Assembly (NCBI GenBank): GCA_030068145.1
Contig: JAPJBO010000284.1
Location: 1-64,000, forward strand
Length of the DNA: 64,000 nucleotides
DNA from: Diplonema papillatum
Taxonomy: Eukaryota > Euglenozoa > Diplonemea > Diplonemida > Diplonemidae
Direction: 5' to 3'
Shown here in pieces: positions 43,673 through 55,900 of the stretch (its first letter is position 1; each line of letters begins with the position of its first letter). The translations under genes were made by a program, and so were the position numbers. Below the pieces are notes generated by a model that was not told the origin of the DNA, searched no databases, and worked only from the letters and a program-made list of their open reading frames with translations.

Positions 43673-46600
43673 TGTGCCGAGCTCAACGCCCGGGGCGGGA
43701 CGGATTGGGCGGTCGACTCGCTACTTTACGATTGCGTCTTCAGTTGGCCCGCAAAGCGGAGCAGCATCTTTTGCTTTGTGGCAAGTTCGCTATTGGTAGT
43801 TAACGTTTCAGACCTTCTGTCGATGGTCAGGGTACTTTTGCGACGTCGCTCACCTTACACTAACTACATGCACTAGCAGCATTTCTCATTTGATCCGGTA
43901 ACTCTATGATGTCGTCGCCCTGCCGTATCGTATTGAGGTTCGGATACGTGGTCAAGAGTGAGTAGGCACGCTCGTTTTCCGCTGTTTGGTCCATCGCGTT
44001 GCACCGCGGTCTATCAGGTCTATCCCATAGTTTCAAACTCTTCACGGTGTATCGTGGTATATTACGGTCTATCAGACATCAGAGGATGGAGCGGCTTCAC
44101 CTGATCGAGCACTGGCGGCGTTCCTCTCCGAGCAAGCACTGCCGAGAAACGTACCTGTTGACGGACATGTGTTAAGTAGAAACACGCTTTGCACACGCAC
44201 GGCACCGAGCACGGCTGGACAGTTGTTCAGTGTCTTTGGAGCAAAGCACCGTCCGATGCAGCGTTCATGTGCGATGCGAAACACGGCTTTTGAATGAAAT
44301 GAAGCGACGGTTGCACAGTTCGGTGTCTGGAAGAAAGGTTAGGCGAACAGGAACGAAATAACGGGGGGGAAAGGAAACAAAAAGAAGAAACAAGCTTATA
44401 TTTTGTTGGGGTTTGGTCCTCCTGCCAAGCGAAAGCCGGTGGCTGTCAGGGTACTGTCTGCCGCCTGTCGGCCAGCCCAGGGCCGTGCAATCGTCTTTTG
44501 TGTTACCGTTTTTTTTTTCTTTTTGCAGTCAGGGCCCTCGCGCAGAAATACACGGCCGGAATCCCTGCCGAACGCGGACTGCTTGAGACCCGACGGGTTG
44601 GTCCTTGCCCAGGCACCCGTTGAGTCCAGATGCAGCAGCCAACTTGCCAATGATTTTCGTGTGTTGCCACGATTGCCATCGCCCGCTGTTGTGTAGGAAA
44701 CTATGAGCCCACCCTCTCGACTTCAAGAGGGGTTGGCCTCTCATTCACTGTCGTAGAAGCCGATTCACGGGTAGCCTCCCAGCGCGGTCGGCTCCTTATC
44801 GCCAGTGTTCTGGCCTTTCTTTCGTACACAAAGCTCGTGTGCAAAAGAGAGAGCCAGGGGCAACACCGTCTTTCAGCTAGGGGTAGGGAACAGAGCGGGG
44901 GAACTGCCGCGAAGAACGACGCCCTCGTTTTGCGCATTGGTGATGCTCAAAACTCCGTGGCCAGGCTGGTCTCAGGCGAACGTCACCACTCCTCTCCCTC
45001 CATTCGCCCGGCGGTCAGGGTTTGCCCGCACGCCGCGCGCCTGGCTGCTACCCACCAGCTACAGTCCTGAGCCGGTCTACCCCCTGCTGTTCGACTGTTG
45101 ACAGGTTGGGTCAGAATGTTGTAATAATCCGTGGCGATATCTGCATCGCACTGTGACAGACAGCAGCAGGCAATTCGATGTAGTTTCAAGGAAAATGGCG
45201 GATGGCTCAAGTCCTGCCGCGCCTTCCGCCCAATAATTGCAGGTGCTACACTGTATTCTATTTGGGTTCTCTCTTGCTATGTTTCATGAAAGTATGCCAA
45301 TACTGCAGGGAATAGTTGACTAGACCTCTTAAGTTTGTGCTAACCACGAATTGGGGAGTCGGGAGAACCTACAAAGCCAAAAGCAGGACCGACCCCCCAA
45401 GCGAAGAATGAAAACACCTTCGTTTTTCCATCTATCTTTGTCAAGAGCTGCAACTCAACTATTCCCTTGTGTTGCCGACGACACTCTTTTTTTTTTTTTT
45501 TTTTTTTTTAAACGGAAGGACGAAAGAGCAGAACTTCGAAGAAGCAGCCGGATGCTGCGAGGAGTGTCCAGGATCGCAGGGGTCTTTCCTTTTCTTTCGT
45601 CGAGGGGCAGAAGCAATAATAGCAGTGTATTGTACGCCGCCGGTGCGCAGCAAGCGGCAGGATTACGGAGGGGGAAATTTTTAGTTTAGTGTTTGGGCAG
45701 AAACCTGCCGCTTAGGGAGAAGGGCGCTTAACATAAAAGCTTGCAAGTGTGTCCACATTCAACGAGAACCAGCGTGTTGACGGGTGGGTTTGGTTGGTAC
45801 TCACAAGTCCTTTCGTTTTGTTTCTCAATTCCTGCATCTTTGCGGAAGGTCAGCAGAGCAGAACAGGGCCTCCCGTTTCTAGTCCCTGCTGTATCTGGTG
45901 CTCGATTCGGACAGAGCCGGGATGCTGCCCTGGGATGGATAATGGCTGAACGCCTCTGAGCCAGAATCACAGACTTGTGGGAGAAGTTCTCCAATCCGAC
46001 ACCCACTCCTTCTGTTAACAGAGGGCGGAACCCCGCACCTCCTGAATGGGAGCGAGTGAAGATCGCAGTTCGTTGTATCGGTCGTCCATCCCTTTGACAT
46101 CCTGCGATTGCCTCCCGCAAACTTCGCGCAGAAGCGTGGGTCCGTTAAGGAACACAACACTGCTTCCGGGGGAGACGGGGAAGAGCAGGGAAGGAGGCGA
46201 CAGCTTCAGCGAGCTAGCCAGCATGCAGGAAACGCAGCTGAACGAAGCCTGCCGCCCCAACCTGCCGCTCCCAACAGCGATTCCGATGTGGACGTTCGGT
46301 GGACCCGCCCACGCGGCAAGCACTGTGTGTTGGGGGGTGTACTCAGGAGAAAAGCAGGGGATTGCACCGACGCCAAAACGACTCGATTTTTTAAGGAGTG
46401 GGCCTTGGAGACTTCGACACCGACCCCACCCCAACGATCGCACCGGGGGAGATGGCGCACAACTTCTGTACGCGTTCGCCCCCGCGCCAGTACCGGCGCG
46501 AAAGGCTCTTTCAGGACCACCGCTTGTTTCTTTTCTTCGTCAAAACCAAAGGTAGCGCAAAGGAGAAAGGAACCTAACCACAAAAAGAAAACCCAGAAGG

Positions 46601-46904
46601 TGCTGGTTGGTTAAAAAGAAGACGGCTTCCAGGCGACTCTTCTTGTTGAAAACAAGGAGTCACCGCCGGGCGCGGGATGCTCGGAAAAGTGGCAGCACTG
46701 GGTGGCCAACTTTCCCCTGACCATTTTTGGTTACACGCACCACAACTGCAGAGCAGCAACGACCGATAGAGCGACAGGTGCCCACCTTTCGAACGCAACG
46801 TGTCAAGCTACCGCGCTTGCTAACATCTCCGTCTTCGGGTGGTTGCCTGTCTTGAGTCTTGCACACGCGGAAGGCATGTCACATGCTAGAAAATACTCGA
46901 AGGG
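43673..46904. other. No supported gene; ORFs of unclear status
   Basis: ORFs at 44,837-45,070 (+, NDALVLRIGDAQNSVARLV) and 46,108-46,614 (+, basic) show no family, clear splice sites or partner exon. T/A runs lie at 44,509-44,522 and 45,488-45,509. 45,295-45,340 (inverted), 47,590-47,630 and 25,155-25,190 share GAGCAGCACAAACTCAAGAG-type sequence. Confidence 0.4.
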
Positions 46905-47150
46905 CCACCGGTGCTTATTTTTGTATAAGCCCCTGCTTTGTAGGAAATGCTTGAGGAGACTGCCAGTTACGATAGATCAAAGGAGGTAAATGTGCTGTAG
47001 CCCACAGGAAACACAGGTAAATCTGGGTTTAGTGGCGGGCGTGGGCGTTCAACAAAAAAGACCCACTTTGTAGTTGTATTGTCTTCTCCCCCCTCTAGCC
47101 TCCTTCGAAATGAGCACAAGGCAGTCCCTCGAGCATTTTCGACAGCGGCT
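46905..47150 (-). repeat. Dispersed 235-bp repeat family C, inverted copy
   Basis: It is the reverse complement of 47,905-48,130 over nearly its whole length: AAGGAGGTAAATGTGCTGTA, TAAATCTGGGTTTAGTGGCG, CACTTTGTAGTTGTA. The two form an inverted pair 0.75 kb apart. Confidence 0.85.
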
Positions 47151-47736
47151 ACACGGCGGAGAAACGATACAACTAGTACTACAACTAGTTACTCCATACT
47201 TTTCTGCCCAGATTCACCTGTGTTTTGACCCAGCTTTCCCCTGAACAATCAGAAATTTCACAACTGGCGGCCTCCTCGAGTGTTTTTCTACAGTGCAAGT
47301 GTTGAAACAAGAATAGTTGAGTCGCAGGTCTTGACAAAACACGTACAAAAATGAAGGCGCTTTCATTTTTCGCTTTTTCTCACGAAGAGAGGCGTCGGTC
47401 CTCTTGAGGTCACGAAGTTTTCCGACTCCGCAAACGTGAGCAGCAGGTCAGTCAACTGTTCCATGCAACCCTAGCATACTGTTGAAAAAGAAGGGGATTT
47501 TGGTTTGGTTCTTCGCATTCTCACGAACGGGGGGCATTTCGGGTACGTTAGGCTTTCCGAATCCCCAATCGTGAGCAGCACAAACTCAAGAGGCCAAGTC
47601 AACTATTCCCTGCAGTATTTGCACACTTTCAAGCTGCTCGGAAGAGCCGCCGCTCATTTCGATGGGTGCTGAGTGGGTAGAAATGTGCTGGACGAGATTC
47701 CTCCAAACACAGCCTTCTTCGTTTTGCGGGTTGTAC

Positions 47737-47884
47737 ACGGTGAGGTCCAGCCTCAGAAGCTGGAGCTAAAGAAGGGGTGCCCGAGTCACGTCCAAAAAGC
47801 GGGGCTACAACCAAAACGCCACACCCGAAAAGCGGGTGTGCACCGCTTTTTCAACTCCAGCTTCTGAGGCTGGGCTCCACCGTG
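47737..47884. repeat. Small foldback element, copy 2
   Basis: Arms CACGGTGAGGTCCAGCCTCA and TGAGGCTGGGCTCCACCGTG are near-perfect inverse complements, extended inward by GAAGCTGGAGCT and AACTCCAGCTTC. The loop has further CCCGAAAAGCGGGTGTG hairpins. Confidence 0.88.
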
Positions 47885-47904
47885 TCTTACGCCTCGTAAT
47901 TTGG

Positions 47905-48130
47905 AACAAAAATACTCGAGGGACTGCCTTGTGCTCATTTCGAAGGAGGCTAGAGGGGGAGAAAACGATACAACTACAAAGTGGGTCTTTTGTGTTGAAC
48001 GCTTACGCCCGCCACTAAACCCAGATTTACCTGTGTTTCGTGTGGGCTACAGCACATTTACCTCCTTTGATCTACCGCAACTGGCAGTCTCCTCAAGCAT
48101 TTCCTTCAAAGCAGGTGCTTATACAAAAAA
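47905..48130 (+). repeat. Dispersed repeat family C, reference copy
   Basis: It runs from ACTCGAGGGACTGCCTTGTG through GAACGCTTACGCCCGCCACT and TTACCTCCTTTGATCTACCG to TACAAAGCAGGTGCTTATAC-type sequence. Other copies: 48,165-48,385, 50,395-50,465 (part), 56,700-56,830, 59,165-59,370 and a weak one at 62,800-62,900. Confidence 0.87.
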
Positions 48131-48164
48131 TATTCCTCGAGTGCTTGTACAACTCAGATGCTTA

Positions 48165-48385
48165 TTCAAAAATACTCGAGGGCTGCCTTGGGCTTACTTT
48201 TGAAGGAGGCAAGAGGAGGAGAACAAGACTCCAAAGTGGATCTTTTCTGCTGAACGCTTACGCCCGCCTCCTACACCCAGATGTACCCGTGTTTCGTGTG
48301 GGCGACAGCGCAATTGCCTCCTTTGATCTTTCGCAACTGGCAGCCTCCTCAATCATTGCCTACAAAGCAGATGCTTATTCAAAAA
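48165..48385 (+). repeat. Dispersed repeat family C, direct copy
   Basis: Contains TACTCGAGGGCTGCCTTGGG, GAACGCTTACGCCCGCCTCC, TTGCCTCCTTTGATCTTTCG and CTACAAAGCAGATGCTTATT, in the same order as the reference copy. Confidence 0.85.
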
Positions 48386-48700
48386 AGAAAAGAAAACGCA
48401 AAGGAAAGAAGCTAGCAGAGTGCCACTTGGTTGAATGTCTAGTCAAAGAACAAGAACCACCCTCGCTTCGACCCCCCCGACGATAGCCACGTTGAATGTC
48501 CCATTACCCCCCTCCCGCTTTTGAGAAGAAAAGGGGAGAAAAAATGTGTTGCCTTCTGGCTCGCTGAAAATGGTTCGAAGTCCCGCCCGGCTTCGTTGCG
48601 GCTCCGACAGCGAACTTGAAGCGCGGGATCAGGCTTGACTCTCCTTTTTATGGCGGCGTGAATTAGACGATGAGCGATACAAAGGGCCTGATCACGCCCA

Positions 48701-48894
48701 CACGGCGAGGTCCAGCCTCAGATGCTGGAGTTGAAGAAAAAGGGTGCGTCCTACGTGCTACAACCAAAACGCGTGTAAATTCATCCCCCGAAAAGCGGGT
48801 GTGACCCGCTGCGGGTGTAACCCGCTGCGGGTGTAACCCGCTGCGGGTGTAACCCCAGCTTTAACTCCAGCTTCTGAGGCTGGACTCCACCATG
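48701..48894. repeat. Small foldback element, copy 3
   Basis: Arms CACGGCGAGGTCCAGCCTCA and TGAGGCTGGACTCCACCATG are inverse complements with few mismatches. The interior has four tandem copies of a 17-bp unit, GACCCGCTGCGGGTGTA or AACCCGCTGCGGGTGTA. Confidence 0.87.
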
Positions 48895-49923
48895 CATAAA
48901 AGGTCGCAGACGAGGCACCGGGCGTTGCACGGGTGACTGCGACGAACAACTTTGGATCCGTCCGCCATGATGGAAACACTGAAGCTCAGCCGTCTTTGAC
49001 AGCCTACGCGTGCAGTGAAGCCCGCCATACCCACCAACTGACGCTCATCCGCCTGCCGCTGCGTTGGCGCTTTTGCGCTAATTTCCGGGCGTCACATCCA
49101 CTGAGCGATGTTATGCAGCCCTCAGGACAAAATACTCGACGTAGCTGCTTTGACTTTGAATGGAAGGGAACCCAAGTGCATAACTACCGAACCACGTGTT
49201 GAGGTCATGCGGGTGTACCCCTACACGACACGACACACAAACACATCAGGAAAAAAGGTCCTGTGGAAACAACGCACGGAGGTGTAAGCTAAGAACAAAA
49301 CAGAATGGTGTGGTTCCCTTCGGTTCTTCGTCTGGCTTCGTCGAGCATTTCCTTCCAAGCTGGCGCTCATGTAAAAACAAAATGCAAATTTCTGCAATAG
49401 AATAAACCAGTTTCACGTCGCAATCGGAGGCGGCCTCACCTGCCTTCCTCGAGAAACAGCCTTGCGGACGCTCTGGCGCTGCGGTTGCCTACGTCGCCGG
49501 CCACAAGCAATTGCACGCTAACGCAGCTGCGAAAATGCCTGCTGTGCAGTCGCCACTAGCGTCCTTCTCAAGACCGTACCGCAAATGGGTCTCCTTGACT
49601 AAAAGCCTCTGGCCGAACCAACGTGGACTCTCACGGATTTTCCGAGGGAGTTTGCAAGGCTTGACGAATTTACATACAGGGTGTCTGTTCTACGGGGGAA
49701 ACATTTTGTTTTCCAGGAGTGCAGGACCTTTTCTGTATTGGGCATGACGCATGCACGTTTAGCATCAACGGTGCTTTTTGTGGACTGGGGGACGCGGACG
49801 GGTGAGAAGAAGTGCGGTGTCGGTGATTGCTGTCGCTGGGTTCTCGCTGTCCAGAGCACGGCGAGTCGAGGCCGCGGTTTCGAGCGGCTGGTGGACTCGT
49901 GCTGCTGGCCGTCCGTGGCGCAA

Positions 49924-52900
49924 TCACTCAGCCCAGTTCACGTTCTTGAGGCCGATGAAGCAGATGAAGTACTTCTTGCTCGACGGAGCGGGCTGCGTTT
50001 GTGTTGGTAAGTTTTGTTTTTAGCCACCTGCAATGTGTGAGGAAACTGAAGCGCCCAAGTAGGACCTTCTGATCATGATCATTTGCCAAATTTGCCACCT
50101 GAAACCACGTCCAGGATTTGGGCTCAGGGTAGTGCGGTCAACGAAAACTCTCGTTCCCCTTTCTACTTTCTCCTACTCTCGCGGTGTCCGGTGTAGACCT
50201 GTCTTCTTCTAGTACTCCGCTTCTTGGGTACCCTACCGTGTGCTCACCAGGGCATGAGCGCGACTCAGCATGGGGCTGCTATGACCGCCAAGCAGTGAAG
50301 CACAACGCAGTCCGCCGGCGGCGTGCGGGTGTTAAGTAGCCACCGGCATGGTGATAAGTACCACACGAGTCTTTGAGATTTTGCAACTGGCGGCGCATTC
50401 ACCTCCTTTGGGATTTCGCAACCGGCAGTCTCCTCAAATATTTCCTACAAAGCAGGTGCGTGTGCAACGAAGAAAAGCAATCCGAAACAGACCCGGGGCG
50501 ACTGCATACCTTGGGCTTGAAGCACGTCGCGCACATGTCGAAGTTGCAGTAATTGCACCGGTACCTCCCCTTCGGCGACGGGAAGACGACGGGGCACCCC
50601 GGGCCGGAGCAGTACCCGCGCTTCGTGTTCTTGTTGTCCTCCTTGAGGTGGTGCCCGTTCGGGCAGAGCGCGAGCGCCGGCTGCGCCGGCCTGCACGACA
50701 GGCAGTAGTCCTCCTTGCACGTGCTGCAGAACCAGCGGTCGGCCGTCGCCCGCTTGTTGCACTCGTTGCAGATCCAGCCGTCCTTGTACGCCCCTTCCGC
50801 GAAGCAGGAGATCGAGAGCTCGTGGCCCCTGGAGCACGTCGTCTTCGCCGGCTGCGCCGACGCTTTGCACTCGCCGCACTTCGCGCAGCAGTCGCCCGTC
50901 GTCTCCTCGGAGCAGTTCGGGCACACCCACCGCGAGTCCTTAGGCAGGATCTCGTTCCACACGGCTTCGTCGAACGTCACGTTCTCCGGCTTGTCGGCGG
51001 CAAATGTCTTGCCCTTCACGGGGTCCACCCGCGGCAGTTCGTCGAGCACCTGCGCGGGATTGTGTACAGTAGCCCGGGGGTTCGTGTCGCAGGCAGGGGA
51101 TTATCATGCGGGCGTTTGGGTGTGGTGGCCACAGTGTTGAACCCACCGAAAAAGATCAGAGAGAGAGACGAGTTAGAGTGCAGGGACCATCTCTCCGAGA
51201 TCATGTGTACAACATCATGTGTCGGATTAAGCAGGATTGTTGGGGTGTGTGTCGTGCTAACCCCAAGTGGGAAGGATCAGTCCGGATGGAAGGACCAGAA
51301 ATGTCGTCAACAGTAGGTTTCGTGTCTGTTCTGAAGGAAGAACCTGCAATGATATCCTGCTCACATGGCTTGTTTTCTTCCAGTGTTTCCCCCTCACCAC
51401 CCCGAGAAATGGCAGGTGTGACTCGGACTCTCCCGAGACGGTTGAGCAATCGCTCTGCAATGGCAGAGCGAACTTCGGAACCCATTTTTGTTCTTCTAAT
51501 TCGGGAGGCTCCAACACCCGAAGACCTCTTCTTCTGGAGCCTCGGGCCATTTTTTGTGTTAACAATGCATTGTTGGTACTAAGAATTAGTAGTTGGCAGC
51601 GTACTACACGAAACTTACCAAAGCAGGTGAGTTCCGCTAGTGCGCACAAACAAAAAAGGTAACGCAAAATGCCCGCACCCACCAAGGAGGATCTGGACTT
51701 GACCCAAAGAGACATACGTGGGACGGATCCGCAGTGCAGCCAGTATCTTCGCAGTCCTCGCAGAGGTAGATGTTCGGACACTGTAGGCAAGCGAAAGCTT
51801 TCTCCTTCTTGGTGATCGGCCACTTGTTGCAGCGGCTGCAGGTGCTGCAGTCCTTCCAAACGCTGACCACCTCGCCTTCTTGCATCTTCTCAAGCAAAGT
51901 CCTTCGACGTTCGTCTCTGTTTCGCATGGGGTGCAAACGTAAAAAATGCAGCAATATGAGATGATATTGATGGTAAGCTTGCTCATTGTGAGGCGCCTTA
52001 AACGAACAACGACGGCAAGACTATTGAAGTATGGCTGAAGATAAAGTGGTGTCACCTGAGGGACTCAACGGGAACATGAGATGTTTTACCAATTCATGCA
52101 GACGCCCCTCTCCGCTGCCTCCTTGGGTTCCTTTGGATTCGCTTCGCTCGGACCCGTAATCTGGTGAGTGGCGCCGTATGGTTCCAGTACCGATGACACC
52201 GTTTGCAGGAGGTGGGTGATGTCGCTCGGGATCTCGCTGTTGACGAGAGGCAAATGCGAGTAACGAGATCATACACGCATCGAAATGCTAGCGAAGGGCA
52301 TACCGGTTTTCCGGGTCGCACTCCGGCTGCTTGCTGCGCTCCTCGGCCGGTGCTTCGGCAGGGTGCACGTGCTTGTGGTTGACGGCGGGCAGCAGGCACA
52401 GCCAGCAGAACTCGTACATGCACTCGCGGCAGACCATGTACCGGCACCGCTCGCGGCTCATCTTGTCCTCCTCCCGCATGATCCATGAGTGGCACCGTTT
52501 GCAAGGCACGCAGTTCTCGGGCATTTCTCCCACGTTCTCCACCTCCGCCGGCACCTCGTGCCCTCGCTTGCGCAAATTCCGGATCCTGGCGCTCGCAAAC
52601 TGCGTGAGTGGGTGAAAATTTTAGTTTCGTGTTCAGGCGCTACTTGCCTCTCATGTATGTTTGATGCTAGTGGGGTGGTTGCAAGAACGTGCTTGGAATG
52701 GGTATGTGCTCAACACCGCACTGGTCCCGTCTGCGCCGTGTTTCGGTCTTTTAAGCCACGGACACATAGGGCGGACCAGCATCAGCGCGAAACCTGAGTG
52801 TCTGCAGACAGGACTGCGGTGTGAGTCTGGTTTGTCAGGCGGCTGTTCGTAGCTCGTCACAGCCAGGACCACCCGTGCTACTGTACTGGAGCACAGGCGA

Positions 52901-55900
52901 ATCCGTCACGGGGAGAAGGCCCCTACAACCGTGTCTGAGCAATCAGTTAAAAAACTCAGGGCACTCGCCCTGATTGTTGCTAGTCGGGTGGGGGGTTTGG
53001 CTCCAAAAAGGCAAGACGTCCCCGCGCCACGGTAGAGCCCTGCGAGAATACCGCGCTCCCGTAGCCGCGGTCACGCCGGCGGACTCGAAAACCGGAAGCT
53101 ACCGAAATCGTGGAAAGCAGGTTGAGTGTGGTGTCCTCATTCGCCTCCTCCCACTCTGTCGTACAAGGGAGGTCTCGTTCGGACCTTTACTCTTCGGTAC
53201 GACAGGGCGATTGAGTGCTATTTTCCAATTGCAAATTCCGAATCCTGAAATTTCCGAATCGCCCCCTTCCAACCTTGCTTCTGAAGCAAGTGAACTTCAA
53301 ACACTCAGGGCTTGTCGCCTAATACCTCTTGTCTCTCTTTAGGTCCTCATTCAACCCCCCTAGACGCACCGAAGGTGTTCAAACAATCTTGCTAGCAATG
53401 AGGGAAAGAGAGCGAGTAGCGCAAGACAATGGTAAGAAGATGCTTGGACTGGGAGTTTCTGCGTTCAAGACTGCCGATCCAGCACAAGTGTGGCGGACCA
53501 ACGTGAGCGTCTGCAGGCACAGCCTCTTTCGAGCCATGCAAAAAACTAGTATGGCGCTTCCTTTTGTTTGTGCGCACTAGCGGAACTCACCTGCTTTGGT
53601 AAGTTTCATGTAGTACGCTGCCAACTACTAATTTTTAGCACCAACAAGTGTTGTGCGTGCCGGTCGATCGTTTTCCCAGGTAAGGAATTCTGATCAATCA
53701 CCGAACACGCTGCTTACGTCTTTTTAGCCTGCACAATACATTGAAGGGCAACCCGCAACATAGCACTAAGAATCTCGCTCGTAAAAAAGAGTGATGTGGG
53801 GTACGGGTTACCTGGTCACAGCTGGAGAAGTAATGGGCGGTCCCACCGCACTTCGGCATGCCGCGCACGGCGCAGAACGTGTGGCCGCAGGCGACGCACA
53901 TGATGGGCTCCACTTTGGACCCGGTCACGATCCACTCTTCGCACTTCGGGCAGCTCCTGATGCGGTCGTGCGTCGGCAGGCGCTTGAGGATGTGCCGCTC
54001 GAGGTTGTCCAGCACCATGTGGGCGCCGCCATTGGGGGCACTCGCCGCTTCGCAGAACTCCCTTGTCGTCAGCACGTGCATGCAGCCGCCGCCGCCGGTC
54101 ATCGGACACACCGCCACCGCCCCGGGACCTTCCATCTCCCCGGAGTCGGTGATACCCTTCGACCGTTCGATGCAGGAAGAAACCCACTTCTGCAGGCACG
54201 TCGGGTGCACGTTGTGCCCGCACAGCAGCTCGTACAGCTGCTCGTCTTCCGACGTCAAGCATGCGCAGCACACTTTCGGGTCCGCCGGCGGGATGGCGCT
54301 GAGTTGCCTGCCCCAGTCTTGGGTGGCGTGCGACAGGAGCGGCATCGCGTATTCGTCCTTTTCGACGTTTTCCTTCAGGTCGAGGAAGTTCAGCGCCTTG
54401 GTCACCTGCTCCTCGGTGCCGACCAGCTCGAGGGTGCCCTCCTGGATGCTCGCCTGGTGAAGCCCGGCCTGCTGCTGGATCAGCTGCAGCAAAACACCGC
54501 TGTTCTTCTTCAGCCGCGCGGCGACGGCGGCGGGGATGGTGACTGTGACCGACTTCTCGAGGCCGAGGGCGCCTTCGTCTCCGAGGTACCGCAGGTGTTG
54601 CATGGCGGTGCGCACATTGACTTCGTACCCGCTCACCCGCAAATGGAGGTTCGGGGGCCGGTAGTCGATGAACGCGCCGCTCACGGCTGATATGTGCTGG
54701 ATGATGTCCCACACCGTGCGCTGCCTGCGCACGACCAGCTCCTTCGCCTGCAGCTCGAGCCGCAGCTTCTGCACCAGACGCTCTGCTTCGAAGTCGGCGA
54801 CGGATATCTTCTTCAACCAGTCCTTCAAGTTGTCCCGGACGGTCTCCAGCAGCGACTCGGTCAGCTTCAGGCACGAGTCGACGCTTGCGGTGTCTTCATC
54901 GCCGCGGGCGCGCAGGCGCTTCAGGGCGCGGATGACTTCGTAGGTGCGGTCGATGAGGTGCGACGACGTTTTTTCGGCGTCCTTCTCCATCTCCTTGAGC
55001 CGGTGCCGCGCCCGCTGCGTCGTCGAGTGGGCCGACCGCAGGTCGCTCAGCCGGTCGTCGTTGGCGGCGGACATCGCGAGGACCTTGTTGAGCTCGGCCA
55101 GCAAATACTGGTCGGCGAGCAGGCCCCACTTCTGCTGCACCACCTTCAGGGTCAGCCGGGCGAGTACGCGGCGGGCGTCGGCCTCGTCGGCGATCTTGTC
55201 GAACTGCTCCGGCGGCGACAAGCGGGACAGGAAGCCGAGGGCTGGGTTGTGCAGCATGCCCTTCTGTGTGTTGCCCGGGGCGAGCTCGAGGTCGGGGATC
55301 CACGCGTTCCACTTCTTGCTCTTCGGGAAGTCCACTGTGCAGCGCTCGCCCTCCCGGTCCACCTTGATCACCGTCCCGACGTCCCCGGGGCTCACGAGGC
55401 CCCACTTGAACTTCGGCTCCTTCACGGAAGCCTTCACCCGCACTTTGCTGCCGGGCTGGATCGAGTTTCGGGATCGCTGTCGTGGGTTGAGGGGAGATTC
55501 CGCTTGCGGGATCGTGAATTCTTCGGACTTATATTCGCAATGGAGTTACCGTTGGGTATCCAACTGGGCCCGAAAGGCACCTTTACCGTGTAGATGATCA
55601 CCGGGTTCATCCGCCGTCTGCAGCCCCCGTTAACCCCTGACTGACGGAGGGGAGGGAAGTTGTCCTGCGCGCAGAAAGCCTTGTGTGGGGAATCTGTGGG
55701 TCAAACTCGAGAGTACTACGACTCCACAACGGGAACCCTGGTGCGCATTGCAAATATTTCGTAGCACATCTCTTCACAGCAGCAGCCATTGATCATGGGT
55801 CAAACTCGAGAGTTTTACGACTCCACAACGGGAACCCTGGTGCGCCTTGGAAATATTTCGTAACGCATCTCTTCACAGCAGCAACCATTGATCATTTTTG

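Noticed and set aside
46046-46614. Overlapping ORFs of about 170 codons on the plus strand
   Set aside because: Two frames and the opposite strand are equally open, with no domain, no splice signals and no partner exon, so I could not choose a coding frame.
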